From: Streptomyces vietnamensis
GTDB lineage: Bacteria > Actinomycetota > Actinomycetes > Streptomycetales > Streptomycetaceae
Direction: 5' to 3'
DNA: 64,000 bases
Assembly: GCF_000830005.1 (NCBI RefSeq)
Contig: NZ_CP010407.1
Span: 8,010,001-8,074,000 of the forward strand
Part shown: positions 10,266-18,865 of the stretch, one piece after another
Layout: every line of letters begins with the position of its first letter
Position numbering within the stretch: the first letter of the stretch is position 1
Translations under genes and position numbers: made by a program
Notes under the pieces: model-generated
What the model was told of the DNA's origin: nothing
What the model saw: the letters and a program-made list of their open reading frames with translations, nothing else
The model's database searches: none

Positions 10266-12203
10266 GTGACACCCCGCTTCACCCTGCTCCGACGCGCGAC
10301 CGCAGTCCTCGCCACCTCGTCCGCACTCCTCCTCGGCACCCTCACCCCGAACGCCGCCGTCGCGGACACGGGGACGGCGCCGCCCCCGGCCCTCACCGGC
10401 GCGCAGCTCGCCGCCTCGTGGACCGCCCCGCTGTCGACCCGGGACCGGTACGTCGTCGACGCCGACGGCGACCGGTTCAAGCTCAAGTCCGGGAACTGGG
10501 CGGGTGCGCAGGGCACCTGGCAGGGCAGCGGCGACGTCGGCGACGTCGCCAACCACCAGGCCCGGCAGATGTCGCACAACATTCCGCTCGGCCTCGACAG
10601 GAAGCCGATCGCCGGCATCCTGGCCGACTTCCACGCCCTGGGCCTCAACAGCATCCGGCTGCCCTTCGCCAACGCGCTGGTCCACGACACGAGCGTCGTA
10701 CCGGACTCGGCCGTCGCCGCCAACCCGCAGCTCAAGGGCAAGACCCCGCTGCAGGTGCTCGACGCCGTCGTCGCGGCCCTGACCACGGACGGCTTCGCCG
10801 TCATCCTCAACAACCACACCACCAGCTACCGCTTCTGCTGCGGCCTGGACGGCAACGAGCGCTGGAACAGCGGCCAGTCGAGCAAGGAGTGGATCGACGA
10901 CTGGGTCTTCCTCGCCAAGCGCTACCAGGCCGACAAGCGGGTCGTCGGAGCCGACCTGCGCAACGAGGTCCGCCGCGACACCTGGGACGACCCCAACTGG
11001 GGCTGGGGCGACGAACACGACCTCAACAAGGCCATGGAAGAGGCCGGCAACAAGATCCTCCAGGCCAACCCCGACATGCTCGTCATCATGGAGGGCATCA
11101 ACTGGCAGGGCATACCCACCGATCTGACCCCCCACGGCCGCCCGATGCTCACCCCGGTCGCCACCCTGTCCAACACCCTGATCCGCTCCGACAAGCTCGT
11201 CTACGCGGCCCACTTCTACGGCTACACGGGCCCGAACCACACCGGCGCCACCGGCACCGGCGAGACGCACGACCTCCGCTACGAGGAGCTCACCCCCGCA
11301 CAGCTCGCCCAGGCCGTCGACGACGAGGCCCTGTTCGTCACCCGGTCCGGGCAGCACTTCACCGCACCCGTGTGGATCAGCGAGTTCGGCGCCGCGGGCC
11401 GCGGGGACGTCGACGCCAGGGAACGCGCCTGGTTCACCAACTTCACCGACATCCTGGTGCGGAACGACGCCGACTTCGCCATCTGGCCGCTGGTCGGCTG
11501 GACCGACGCGAACGGCACGCCGCAGGACAACTGGGCCATGGTCAACTACAGCGCCGACGGCACCCGGCTCGGCGTCATGGACGCCGGCGACTGGCGCGCC
11601 ACCGACTGGAACAAGCTCGTCAACGCCCCCGGCAAGACCGGCAGGGTGGCCGACGCCCCGCGCTGGAACATGCTCGACCTGGACCACGCCGACTACGACG
11701 TCTCCGCCACCATGCTCGCCAAGCCGGACTGGTCCCCGGGCAACCGCAAGGGCAACTGCCCGGACAGCCAGCGCGTGACCGGTCTCGCCCGCAGCAGCGG
11801 CCGCGGTCTGTGCACCGACGCCGGGCAGCCGGCCAAGGCGAGCGGAGCCTGGACCGTCGTCACCGACGAGCGGTACGTGACCGGAGGCGACTGGGCGAGC
11901 GGCTACAGCAAGCTCCAGTGCCCCGACCGCACCTTCGCCGTCGGCTACAGCGTGCGGGGCGCCGCCATGGCGGCCCTCCTGTGCGCCCCCGCGGCCACCG
12001 CCCTGCCCACCGGCGGACGCGTGCTCTGGTTCGACCACGGCGACAACCGGCCCGCGACCGGCGGCTCGACCGCCAGCGACTGGGCGCCGGGCTACTACAA
12101 GGGCCAGTGCCGCGACGACGAGTACCTCGCCGGCGTCGCCTACACCTGGAAGTGGAACCACGGCGGCGTCCCCGACGCCCTGCTGTGCCGCCCGCTCTCC
12201 TGA
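10266..12203 (+). CDS. Secreted glycoside hydrolase family 5 (cellulase-like) with triple C-terminal repeat
   Basis: 645 residues, GTG start preceded by AAGGAG. A signal peptide spans MTPRFTLLRRATAVLATSSALLLG to about residue 36. The (beta/alpha)8 GH5 domain has the acid/base Glu in DLRNEVRRD and the nucleophile Glu in VWISEFGAAG, plus LRLP-like SIRLPFANALV. GH5 enzymes cleave beta-glucans or mannans outside the cell; the substrate cannot be fixed by eye. After residue ~485 there are three related segments starting DW(S/A)xG and carrying K-x2-C and a closing LC: roughly 487-520, 541-580 and 604-645. Each has two Cys likely to form a disulfide, suggesting a repeated wall- or carbohydrate-binding module. 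The upstream ROK gene is the likely regulator. Confidence 0.88.
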   Translation: MTPRFTLLRRATAVLATSSALLLGTLTPNAAVADTGTAPPPALTGAQLAASWTAPLSTRDRYVVDADGDRFKLKSGNWAGAQGTWQGSGDVGDVANHQARQMSHNIPLGLDRKPIAGILADFHALGLNSIRLPFANALVHDTSVVPDSAVAANPQLKGKTPLQVLDAVVAALTTDGFAVILNNHTTSYRFCCGLDGNERWNSGQSSKEWIDDWVFLAKRYQADKRVVGADLRNEVRRDTWDDPNWGWGDEHDLNKAMEEAGNKILQANPDMLVIMEGINWQGIPTDLTPHGRPMLTPVATLSNTLIRSDKLVYAAHFYGYTGPNHTGATGTGETHDLRYEELTPAQLAQAVDDEALFVTRSGQHFTAPVWISEFGAAGRGDVDARERAWFTNFTDILVRNDADFAIWPLVGWTDANGTPQDNWAMVNYSADGTRLGVMDAGDWRATDWNKLVNAPGKTGRVADAPRWNMLDLDHADYDVSATMLAKPDWSPGNRKGNCPDSQRVTGLARSSGRGLCTDAGQPAKASGAWTVVTDERYVTGGDWASGYSKLQCPDRTFAVGYSVRGAAMAALLCAPAATALPTGGRVLWFDHGDNRPATGGSTASDWAPGYYKGQCRDDEYLAGVAYTWKWNHGGVPDALLCRPLS

Positions 12204-12220
12204 TCCGCCCGCTCGACCGA

Positions 12221-12254
12221 CTCCGGCCCGCCGACGCACCTCGGCGGGCCGGAG
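12221..12254. terminator. Terminator hairpin after GH5 gene
   Basis: Perfect 14-bp arms (CTCCGGCCCGCCGA / TCGGCGGGCCGGAG) around a 6-nt loop, 17 bp past the GH5 stop. Just beyond it (about 12270-12310) CAGGCCTCAG-type short repeats run into the end of the TetR gene. Confidence 0.8.
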
Positions 12255-12304
12255 TCTTCGTCTGTACGGCGCGGCCTCAGGCCTCAGACGTCAGGCCTCA
12301 GGCC

Positions 12305-12952
12305 TCAGGCGGACGGCTCGGCCGTCGCGGCGAGCGCCGCCGGCAGTTCGGCCGCGGTGGCGCGGAGCCGGCGCACGAGGTCCTCGGGGGTGTGTCCGGC
12401 CGGCTGTGCCACCCAGGCGTCCAGGGCCCGGTGGAACAGGACGACGAGGAGGTCGAGCGCCAGACGGGCGTGCAGCTGCCCGCCGGAGCGGGGGAGGGCG
12501 AAGCGCCGCTCGACCACGGCGAGCGCGGAACGCGTGGTGCGGTCGCAGAACGCGAGGCCGTGCGCGTCCGTGGAGGGCGTCCGGGCGGCGAGGTGGCGGC
12601 TGGCCAGGACGCGCCCGGCCCAACCGTCGGCCGGCATCCGGCCGACCGCCTCGGCGAGGGCGTCCTCGAACAGCGCGAGGAGCTGCCGCCCGTCGGCCGG
12701 GCAGGTCTCCAGGACGTCGAGGAAGGCCGCCCACAGGTCCTGCGTGGGGGCCATGGCGACGTCCTCCTTGCTGTCGAAGTAGCGGAAGAAGGTCCGCTTC
12801 GACACCTCGGCCGCGTCGCAGAGCCCGTCCAGCGTCACCCCGTCGAAGCCGTGGGTGCCGAACAGGTCGAGCGCGGTGTCGATCAGCGTCTGCCGGGTGC
12901 GCAGCTTCTTGCGCTCGCGCAGCGGGAGCGGGGAGGAGTTTTCGGCCGTCAT
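12305..12952 (-). CDS. TetR-family transcriptional regulator
   Basis: 215 residues. A TetR N-terminal helix-turn-helix is clear: [50 protein letters not shown]. The remaining 150 residues are the variable ligand-binding domain. It is divergent from a zinc-less alcohol dehydrogenase/quinone oxidoreductase gene, with a 15-bp palindrome in the 76-bp gap, the classic arrangement for a repressor controlling the neighbouring oxidoreductase. The ATG at 12952 is used; in-frame GTG codons just upstream are possible. Confidence 0.88.
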   Translation of the reverse strand: MTAENSSPLPLRERKKLRTRQTLIDTALDLFGTHGFDGVTLDGLCDAAEVSKRTFFRYFDSKEDVAMAPTQDLWAAFLDVLETCPADGRQLLALFEDALAEAVGRMPADGWAGRVLASRHLAARTPSTDAHGLAFCDRTTRSALAVVERRFALPRSGGQLHARLALDLLVVLFHRALDAWVAQPAGHTPEDLVRRLRATAAELPAALAATAEPSA

Positions 12953-12995
12953 CACCACCACTGTATCGGAGCGGCAAACGCTACCTATAGGCTTA

Positions 12996-13010
12996 TGCCA
13001 CTCAGTGGCA
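12996..13010. promoter_or_regulatory. Palindromic operator candidate between TetR gene and oxidoreductase
   Basis: TGCCACT-C-AGTGGCA, perfect 7-bp arms, lying 18 bp before the oxidoreductase start codon in the divergent promoter region. Inferred TetR binding site. Confidence 0.6.
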
Positions 13011-13028
13011 GATTCTTGGAGGTCTTGT

Positions 13029-13967
13029 ATGCGCGCGCTTCTCGTCGACCCCTCCGCCCCCGGCGGCCTCCGGCTCGGCGCCGTCCCCGACCCCGAGCCC
13101 GCACCCCACCAGGCCCTGGTCCGGGTGACCGCGACCTCGCTCAACCACGGTGAGATCGCCTTCGGCCTCGGCGCCGCCCCGGCCGGCTCGGTCCTCGGCT
13201 GGGACGCCGCCGGGATCGTCGAACGGGCCGCCGCGGACGGCTCGGGACCCGCCGCCGGCACCCCCGTGGTGACCCTGATGCCCGACGGCGCCTGGGCCGA
13301 ACTCCGCGCGGTCGACACCGCCCTGATCGGCGCCGCCCCCACCGGGGCCGACCCCGCCTCCCTCGCGACCGTCCCCGTCGCCGGCGCGAGCGCCCTGCGC
13401 GCCCTGCACCGCCTCGGCCCGCTCCTGGGGCGCGACGTCCTGATCACCGGGGCCACCGGCGGCGTCGGGCGGTACGCCGTCCAGCTCGCCCGCGCCGCGG
13501 GCGCCCGTGTCGTGGCGTCCACGAGTTCCCCGGCCGCCAACGGCGAACTCCTGTGCGACCTCGGGGCACACGAGGTGGTCGGAGCGCCGAAGGAGGTCTC
13601 CCGGCCGGTGGACGGGGTGATCGACCTGGTCGGCGGCCCGCTCCTCGTGGACGCGTACGACACACTCGGCGAGGGCGGCACGCTCGTCGCCCTCGGGCAC
13701 TCCGCCGGCACGGGCGAGGACTTCCCGTTCGGGGCGCTGTTCGGCGACCAGGGACGGCACGACCGGTCCGTCGTGACCTTCTTCCTGCTCAACTGCACCG
13801 GCCTCGACCGCGATCTGAGCTGGCTCGCCCACCGCGTCGCCGACGGGACCCTGGACCCGGGCATCACCTGGCGGGGCGGCTGGGACGACGCGGCGGACGC
13901 GGTCGCCGCCCTGCGCGCCGGCGGCCTGCACGGGAAGGCGGTCCTCACCTTCGACGGGCTCGGCTGA
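13029..13967 (+). CDS. Zinc-independent medium-chain dehydrogenase / quinone oxidoreductase-like
   Basis: 312 residues, GGAGG 6 bp before the ATG. GroES-like N-terminal domain ([36 protein letters not shown]) and Rossmann NAD(P)H domain with [28 protein letters not shown]. The Cys/His zinc ligands of classical alcohol dehydrogenases are absent, placing it with quinone oxidoreductases and enoyl reductases. It probably reduces an electrophilic carbonyl or quinone under control of the divergent TetR protein. Confidence 0.85.
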   Translation: MRALLVDPSAPGGLRLGAVPDPEPAPHQALVRVTATSLNHGEIAFGLGAAPAGSVLGWDAAGIVERAAADGSGPAAGTPVVTLMPDGAWAELRAVDTALIGAAPTGADPASLATVPVAGASALRALHRLGPLLGRDVLITGATGGVGRYAVQLARAAGARVVASTSSPAANGELLCDLGAHEVVGAPKEVSRPVDGVIDLVGGPLLVDAYDTLGEGGTLVALGHSAGTGEDFPFGALFGDQGRHDRSVVTFFLLNCTGLDRDLSWLAHRVADGTLDPGITWRGGWDDAADAVAALRAGGLHGKAVLTFDGLG

Positions 13968-14008
13968 TCGGGGATCCCGCCGATGCCGGCCGGGTGTTGA
14001 ATCGGGCC

Positions 14009-15223
14009 ATGCGCATTCTGATCATCACCGCCGGCTCCCGGGGAGATGTCGCGCCCTTCACCGGCCTGGGGCGCCGCCTCCTCGACGCGGGCCATCAGGT
14101 CGCCGTGGCCGCCCACCCGTCCTTCGCCGCACTCGTCGGCGGATGCGGACTCGAACACCGGCCCATGCCGGGAGACCCCCAGGAGCTCCTCCGGGGCTGG
14201 TCGCGGGCGGCCTCGCGGGAGGAGGCGCAGGCGCTGACGAGGGCGTACGCGGACGGGCTCGCCGACGGGGTGGCGGATGCCGTGGAAGGCGGGGCCGACC
14301 TGCTGCTCACGGCCCACGGCCCGGCCCCGCTGAGCCGGACGGCCGGCGAGGCGTTCGGCATCCCCGTCATCGGCACCTACCTCGTACCGTCCTTCGCGAC
14401 CCGGGAGTTCCCGCTGCCCCACGCGCGGAGCACCGAAGACCAGGGCCCGGAGGGCAACCTCGCCGCGGGCCGGGACGTCATGAGGCGCGCCGAAGGGGTC
14501 TTCGCCGGCGGAGTGACCCGGCTGCGCGACCGCCTCGGGCTGCCCGACGGCACGCCCTCGGCGGCGGCCGACATCCGGCCGGCCTTCCACGGCTACAGCC
14601 CGCTGGTGGTGCCGCGCCCCGGGGACTGGCCCTCCGGGGTCGACGTGACGGGCTACTGGTGGCCCGCGCGGCCGGACGCCTGGCAACCCCCGGCCGAACT
14701 GGTCGACTTCCTCCAGGCCGGCCCGCCCCCGGTGTTCCTCGGGTTCGGCAGCATGGCGCCGGGGGAGGGCGAACGGCTCGGCGAGCTGGTGGCCGCGGCG
14801 GTGAAGCGGGCGGGCGTGCGCGCGGTGGTGCAGGCGGGATGGGCAGAACTGAGCGGTTACGGCTCCGACCTCCTGGCCGTCGGCGACGTTCCGCACGACT
14901 GGCTGTTCCCGCGCACCGCCGCCGTCGTCCACCATGCCGGGGCGGGCACCACCGGGGCCGGACTGCGGGCCGGTGTGCCCGCAGTGCCCGTCCCCGTCAT
15001 GTACGACCAGCCGTTCTGGGCGTCCCGGCTGCACGCGCTGGGAGTCGCCCCGCGGCCCGTGCCGTTCCAGGACCTCACCGCCGAAGCCCTCGGCGACGCG
15101 ATCACGGCCTGCCTGTCCGAGCCGTCCCTCCGCCGCCGCGCGGCCGAACTCGCCCGCGGGATCGCGGCGGAGGACGGCGCGGCGCCGGTGCTCGCCCACA
15201 TCGACACCGTACGCGCCGGGTGA
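14009..15223 (+). CDS. UDP-glycosyltransferase, sterol 3-beta-glucosyltransferase-like (GT1)
   Basis: 404 residues of GT-B fold. The N-terminus MRILIITAGSRGDVAPFTGLGRRLLDAGHQV is typical of GT1/GT28-like enzymes. The C-terminal domain has FLGFGSMAPGE, VGDVPHDWLFPRTAAVVHHAGAGTTGAGLRAGVPAVPVPVMYDQPFWASRLHALGVAPRPVPF, a donor-binding motif strongly recalling the UGT80/ATG26 sterol glucosyltransferase group. Bacterial relatives also glucosylate polyketides, so the acceptor is open. It lies 41 bp after the oxidoreductase and immediately precedes the steroid locus, but on the opposite strand from its first genes and behind a terminator, so a functional link is only suggestive. Confidence 0.8.
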   Translation: MRILIITAGSRGDVAPFTGLGRRLLDAGHQVAVAAHPSFAALVGGCGLEHRPMPGDPQELLRGWSRAASREEAQALTRAYADGLADGVADAVEGGADLLLTAHGPAPLSRTAGEAFGIPVIGTYLVPSFATREFPLPHARSTEDQGPEGNLAAGRDVMRRAEGVFAGGVTRLRDRLGLPDGTPSAAADIRPAFHGYSPLVVPRPGDWPSGVDVTGYWWPARPDAWQPPAELVDFLQAGPPPVFLGFGSMAPGEGERLGELVAAAVKRAGVRAVVQAGWAELSGYGSDLLAVGDVPHDWLFPRTAAVVHHAGAGTTGAGLRAGVPAVPVPVMYDQPFWASRLHALGVAPRPVPFQDLTAEALGDAITACLSEPSLRRRAAELARGIAAEDGAAPVLAHIDTVRAG

Positions 15224-15244
15224 CGGACGGGAAGGCTTCCCGTA

Positions 15245-15265
15245 GGGGGCGGGGACCCCGCCCCC
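15245..15265. terminator. Bidirectional terminator hairpin
   Basis: GGGGGCGGGG-A-CCCCGCCCCC, perfect 10-bp arms, between the converging glycosyltransferase and acyl-CoA dehydrogenase genes. Confidence 0.75.
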
Positions 15266-15281
15266 CCACGGTCGCGGCCCG

Positions 15282-16355
15282 TCAGGCCGTGACCAGACCC
15301 AGATCGGCCGCCAGACGGGCCCGGTGCCAGGCCGGCGGGCCGAAGAGCTGGGCCGAGCCGTGCGCCCGCTTGAAGTAGCGGTGGGCGTCGTGCTCCCAGG
15401 TGATGCCGATGCCGCCGTGCAGCTGGATCATCTCGCCCGCCACCGCCGAGAACGCCTCCGAGCAGGCGGACTTGGCGGCGGCCGCCAGCCGCGTCAGCTC
15501 CGGGTCGTCCGCGGCGGCGGCGAAGGAGGCGCCGAGCGCGGCCGAACGCGCCGACTCCACCAGGACGTACGCGTCCGCGAGGCGGTGCTTGACCGCCTGG
15601 AAGGAGCCGATGGCCCGGCCGAACTGGACCCGCTCCCGCGCATAGGCGAGGGTGACTTCGAGGCAGCGCGCGGCGGCGCCGACCTGTTCGGCGGCGAGCG
15701 CTGCGCACGCCAGGTCCAGTACGTGCGCGAGGACCCGGTCGCCCGCGCCCTCCGCCCCCAGGAGACGGCCCTCCGCCTCCGTGAGCACCACGCGCGCCTG
15801 CGCCCGGGTGGAGTCCATCGTCACCGTCGCCCCGCGCCCCACGCCCGCGCCGTCCACGGGCACCTCGAAGAGCGAGACGCCCGCTCCCGAACGGGCCGCC
15901 ACGAGCAGCACCCCGGCCGTCGCGCCGTCGAGGACGTGCTCCTTGGTGCCGGTGATCCGCCACGTGCCGCCGGGCCCGGCGGTGGCCTCCGCCCGTACGG
16001 CCGAAGGGTCCCAGGAGCCGGCCTCGGCCCACGCCAGGGCCCCCACCACGGCGCCCGAGGCCAGGTCGGGAAGGAGCCGTGCGCACGCCTCCCCGTCGCC
16101 CGAGGCGAGCAGCGCCTGTGTCACGAGGACCGCGGAGCCGAGGTACGGGACGGGGCTCAGCTCCCGTCCCAGCTCCTCCAGCACCACATGGACTTCCCCG
16201 GCCCCGTACCCGGCGCCGCCGTACTCCTCGGGGACGGCGAGACCCGCGACGCCGATCTGCTCGGTCAGCGGCCGCCAGGCCGCCTCCCCCGGGTGCCGTC
16301 CGAGCACGGCCCGCACGGCGGACCGCAGTTCCTCCTGTTCCTCCGTCGGCCTCAT
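15282..16355 (-). CDS. Acyl-CoA dehydrogenase, small FadE-type (C/D-ring steroid catabolism)
   Basis: 357 residues, shorter than the usual 380-400. N-terminal domain (MRPTEEQEELRSAVRAVLG, EEYGGAGYGAGEVHVVLEELGRELSP), a middle domain with WAEAGSWDPS and ITGTKEHVLDG, and a C-terminal helical domain with RVQFGRAIGSFQAVKHRLADAYV and LHGGIGITWEHDAHRYFKRAHGSAQLFG. The short length and FGRAIGSFQAVKHRLAD segment resemble the FadE32/FadE33-type subunits of the mycobacterial HIP pathway, which form heteromers with a second subunit. It would oxidise a CoA thioester derived from steroid rings C/D. Its start overlaps the stop of the MHS transporter gene (ATGA). Confidence 0.85.
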   Translation of the reverse strand: MRPTEEQEELRSAVRAVLGRHPGEAAWRPLTEQIGVAGLAVPEEYGGAGYGAGEVHVVLEELGRELSPVPYLGSAVLVTQALLASGDGEACARLLPDLASGAVVGALAWAEAGSWDPSAVRAEATAGPGGTWRITGTKEHVLDGATAGVLLVAARSGAGVSLFEVPVDGAGVGRGATVTMDSTRAQARVVLTEAEGRLLGAEGAGDRVLAHVLDLACAALAAEQVGAAARCLEVTLAYARERVQFGRAIGSFQAVKHRLADAYVLVESARSAALGASFAAAADDPELTRLAAAAKSACSEAFSAVAGEMIQLHGGIGITWEHDAHRYFKRAHGSAQLFGPPAWHRARLAADLGLVTA

Positions 16356-17743
16356 GCCTCTGCTCCTCTCGACGTCGTACGGGTACGGGGCTGCTCGTCC
16401 GGCGTCGCCGGGTCCTCCGGGTCCTCCGCCGACAGGTCCCGGCCCCGGGTCTCGGCCGTGCGCCAGACGGCGAGCGCGGTCACGAGCCCGCAGACGACGG
16501 CGAGCACCACGAGGGGCGTGCTGCGGATGTCCTCGGAGCCGGAGAGCAGGCTCCCGGCGAACATCGGGGTGAATCCGCCGCCGATCAGCGCGGCCAGCTG
16601 GTAGCCGAGCGAGGCGCCGGTGTAGCGGACCCGGGTGCCGAACATCTCCGAGAGCAGCGGCCCGAGCGGCGCGTACATCGCGGACTGCACCACCTGGCCG
16701 ATGACCATGCCGAGGATCAGCAGCGTGGTCGAACGCGCGTCGACCAGGGCGTAGACCGGGAAGGCGAGCAGGACGATGCCGGCCGCACCGCCCAGGACCA
16801 CGGCTCGGCGGCCGACGCGGTCGGAGAGCGCGGAGAACAGCGGGATGGACACGAGGCCCGTGACCGAGGTGAAGAGCAGCCCGGTCATCACCTCGGAGGT
16901 GGCGTATCCGATGGCCGTGGCGTACGTGAGCATGAACGTGCTGATCAGCGCCGTCAGCGCGAACGGGCCGATGCCCACGGCACACGCGAGGACGAGGTTG
17001 CGGGGCCTGCGCAGCACCTGCGCCAGCGGAACGCCGGGAGCCCCACCGGCGCCGCTCTCCTGCGCCGCCTGCCGGAACAGCGGGCTCTCCGAGATGCTGA
17101 CGCGCACGTACAGACCGATCCCGAGGAGCACCGCGCTGAACAGGAACGGGACCCGCCACCCCCAGGACAGGAAGGAGTCGCGGGGGAGCAGCGAGGCGAG
17201 GGTGACGGCGACCGTGGAGAGCAGGAAGCCGATGGGGGAGCCCATCTGCATCACGCCGCTCCACAGGCCCCGGCGCTTCGGATCGGCGTGCTCGACGACC
17301 ATGAGCGTCGCGCCGGCCCACTCCCCGCCGATGGCGACGCCCTGGACGACGCGGAACAGCACCAGGAGCACGGGCGCCGCGACGCCGATCGTCCCGTACG
17401 TCGGGAGGACGCCGATCAGGAAACTCGCCACGCCCATGAGGGCCATGGTGAGGACGAGCATGGACTTGCGGCCGAGCCGGTCGCCGAAGTGGCCGAAGAC
17501 GGCGCCGCCGAGCGGGCGCGCCACATAGCCGGCGGCGAGCGTCCCGAAGGCGGCGATCGTGCCGACCGTGGGATCGGACTCGGGGAAGAACAGCTCGCCG
17601 AAGACGAGCGCGGCCATCGTGCCGTAGAGCAGGAAGTCGTAGTACTCGATGACGGTGCCGAGCAGGCTCGACAGGGCCACCCTGCGCAGCAGGGCGGGGT
17701 CGGAGGATCTCTCGGGGGTGTGCGGGGACGGTGCGGGGGACAC
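16352..17743 (-). CDS. Metabolite:H+ symporter (MHS family, MFS), likely substrate importer
   Basis: 463 residues, 12 predicted membrane helices. The family signature is seen at the N-terminus, LSSLLGTVIEYYDFLLYGTMAALVFGELFFP, and the MFS loop motif GHFGDRLGRKSMLVLTMALMGVASFLIG after helix 2, with a second copy DRVGRRAVVLGG in the second half. MHS members (ShiA, ProP, KgtP relatives) import carboxylates and osmolytes by proton symport. Enclosed by acyl-CoA dehydrogenase genes on the same strand, it is the only transporter in the steroid locus and a candidate importer of a steroid acid or a C/D-ring intermediate such as HIP. That substrate is inference from position. Confidence 0.85.
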   Translation of the reverse strand: MSPAPSPHTPERSSDPALLRRVALSSLLGTVIEYYDFLLYGTMAALVFGELFFPESDPTVGTIAAFGTLAAGYVARPLGGAVFGHFGDRLGRKSMLVLTMALMGVASFLIGVLPTYGTIGVAAPVLLVLFRVVQGVAIGGEWAGATLMVVEHADPKRRGLWSGVMQMGSPIGFLLSTVAVTLASLLPRDSFLSWGWRVPFLFSAVLLGIGLYVRVSISESPLFRQAAQESGAGGAPGVPLAQVLRRPRNLVLACAVGIGPFALTALISTFMLTYATAIGYATSEVMTGLLFTSVTGLVSIPLFSALSDRVGRRAVVLGGAAGIVLLAFPVYALVDARSTTLLILGMVIGQVVQSAMYAPLGPLLSEMFGTRVRYTGASLGYQLAALIGGGFTPMFAGSLLSGSEDIRSTPLVVLAVVCGLVTALAVWRTAETRGRDLSAEDPEDPATPDEQPRTRTTSRGAEA

Positions 17744-17817
17744 GCTGACTCCCGGGTGCGGTAGGGATGGTGGGGAGGGATGAGCGGTGCTGGGCCTGGG
17801 GGTACGTGTGGGGGTAC

Positions 17818-17849
17818 GTGCCCGCTGCCCGGCCCGGGGCAGCGGGCAC
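17818..17849 (-). terminator. Terminator hairpin after the FadE-type pair
   Basis: Perfect 13-bp arms (GTGCCCGCTGCCC / GGGCAGCGGGCAC) around GGCCCG, 30 bp past the stop of the dehydrogenase gene ending at 17879. It may separate the operon above from the transporter/dehydrogenase pair, which then needs its own promoter near 17750-17815. Confidence 0.75.
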
Positions 17850-17878
17850 CGCTTGCGGAGCGAGGACGCGGGAACCGC

Positions 17879-18865
17879 TCAGGACGCGAGGACGCGGGCG
17901 CGGCAGGCCGCGGGGGTGCCCCAGGCGTCGCGGAGGGGCCGGGCCTTGCGGATCCACAGGGCGAGGTCCAGCTCCTCGGTGTAGCCGACGGCCCCGTGGA
18001 GCTGGAGGGCCGTGCGGGCGGCGGCGTACGCGGCCTCGCCCGCCGTGACCTTCGCCGCGGCGACCTCGGCGGAGCGGTGGTCCGCCCCTTCCGCGAGGGC
18101 CAGGGCGGCCGAGTGGAGCAGGGGCTGGGCGAACTCCAGGGCGATGAGCGTGTCGGCGAGGCGGTGCTTCACTGCCTGGAAGGAGCCGATGGCGACCCCG
18201 AACTGGGTGCGCTGCTTCACGTATTCCACGGTCCGGTCGAGGAGCGCGCGGCCGAGGCCGAGGGACTGGGCGGCGGTGGCGAGCGCGGCGACCTCGGCGG
18301 CGTGCGCGGCCGCGGCGGCCACCGCAGGGCCCTGCGCCAGGACCGTTCCGCCGAGCGGGCGGGCGAGCCGGCGCGCGGGATCGGCCGAGGGCTGGACGGG
18401 TCCTGCCGTCTCCGCCAGGCGTACGGTGTCGCCCTCGACGACGAGCACGGCGTCGGCGGCGTCCGGGTCCAGGGCGTAGGGGCTGCCGGCGGCCGGCAGG
18501 CACAGGGAGACGACCGCCTTGCCCGAGGCGATCTGCGGCAGCCAGGCGGCGGCCGCGGCGTCGTCGAGCCGGTCGAGGAACGCGGCCGCCGAGACCGTCT
18601 CGACCACCGGACCGGGCACGGCGTGGCGGCCCAATTCCGTGAAGGCGACGGCCAGTTCGACGGGCAGTGGGCCGAGCCCGTCGTGCCGCTCCGGCACGGC
18701 GAGGGCGAACACCCCCGCCTCCGCGAGCCGGGACCAGAGCGCGCGGCCGGGTGCCGTGTCACCCGCCGCCCAGGCCCGTACCGCCGTCGGGGTGTCGGCC
18801 GCCGTGAGCATGGAGTCGAGGGAGCGGGCGAACTCCCGCTGCTCGTCGTCGAGGAGGAACCGCAT
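17879..18865 (-). CDS. Acyl-CoA dehydrogenase, small FadE32/33-like subunit
   Basis: 328 residues, markedly shorter than canonical enzymes but similar to FadE32/FadE33 of the KstR2 regulon. Recognisable parts: MRFLLDDEQREFARSLDSML, LAEAGVFALAVPERHDGLGPLPVELAVAFTELGRHAVPGP, EYVKQRTQFGVAIGSFQAVKHRLADTLIALE and LHGAVGYTEELDLALWIRKA. The central beta domain is trimmed. Its start codon overlaps the stop of the preceding 389-residue dehydrogenase (TGATG), which argues for a co-translated heteromeric enzyme, as known for steroid FadE pairs. The partner assignment is inference. Confidence 0.83.
   Translation of the reverse strand: MRFLLDDEQREFARSLDSMLTAADTPTAVRAWAAGDTAPGRALWSRLAEAGVFALAVPERHDGLGPLPVELAVAFTELGRHAVPGPVVETVSAAAFLDRLDDAAAAAWLPQIASGKAVVSLCLPAAGSPYALDPDAADAVLVVEGDTVRLAETAGPVQPSADPARRLARPLGGTVLAQGPAVAAAAAHAAEVAALATAAQSLGLGRALLDRTVEYVKQRTQFGVAIGSFQAVKHRLADTLIALEFAQPLLHSAALALAEGADHRSAEVAAAKVTAGEAAYAAARTALQLHGAVGYTEELDLALWIRKARPLRDAWGTPAACRARVLAS

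Noticed and set aside
12270..12310. CAGGCCTCAG repeats as a mobile-element footprint
   Set aside because: Short, imperfect and partly inside the TetR 3' end; no flanking inverted repeats or target duplication.
8210..13153. Very long plus-strand open frame of over 1600 codons across the methyltransferase, ROK, GH5 and TetR genes
   Set aside because: Arg/Pro/Gly-rich translation with no domains; it is an alternate-frame shadow of several real genes caused by high GC.
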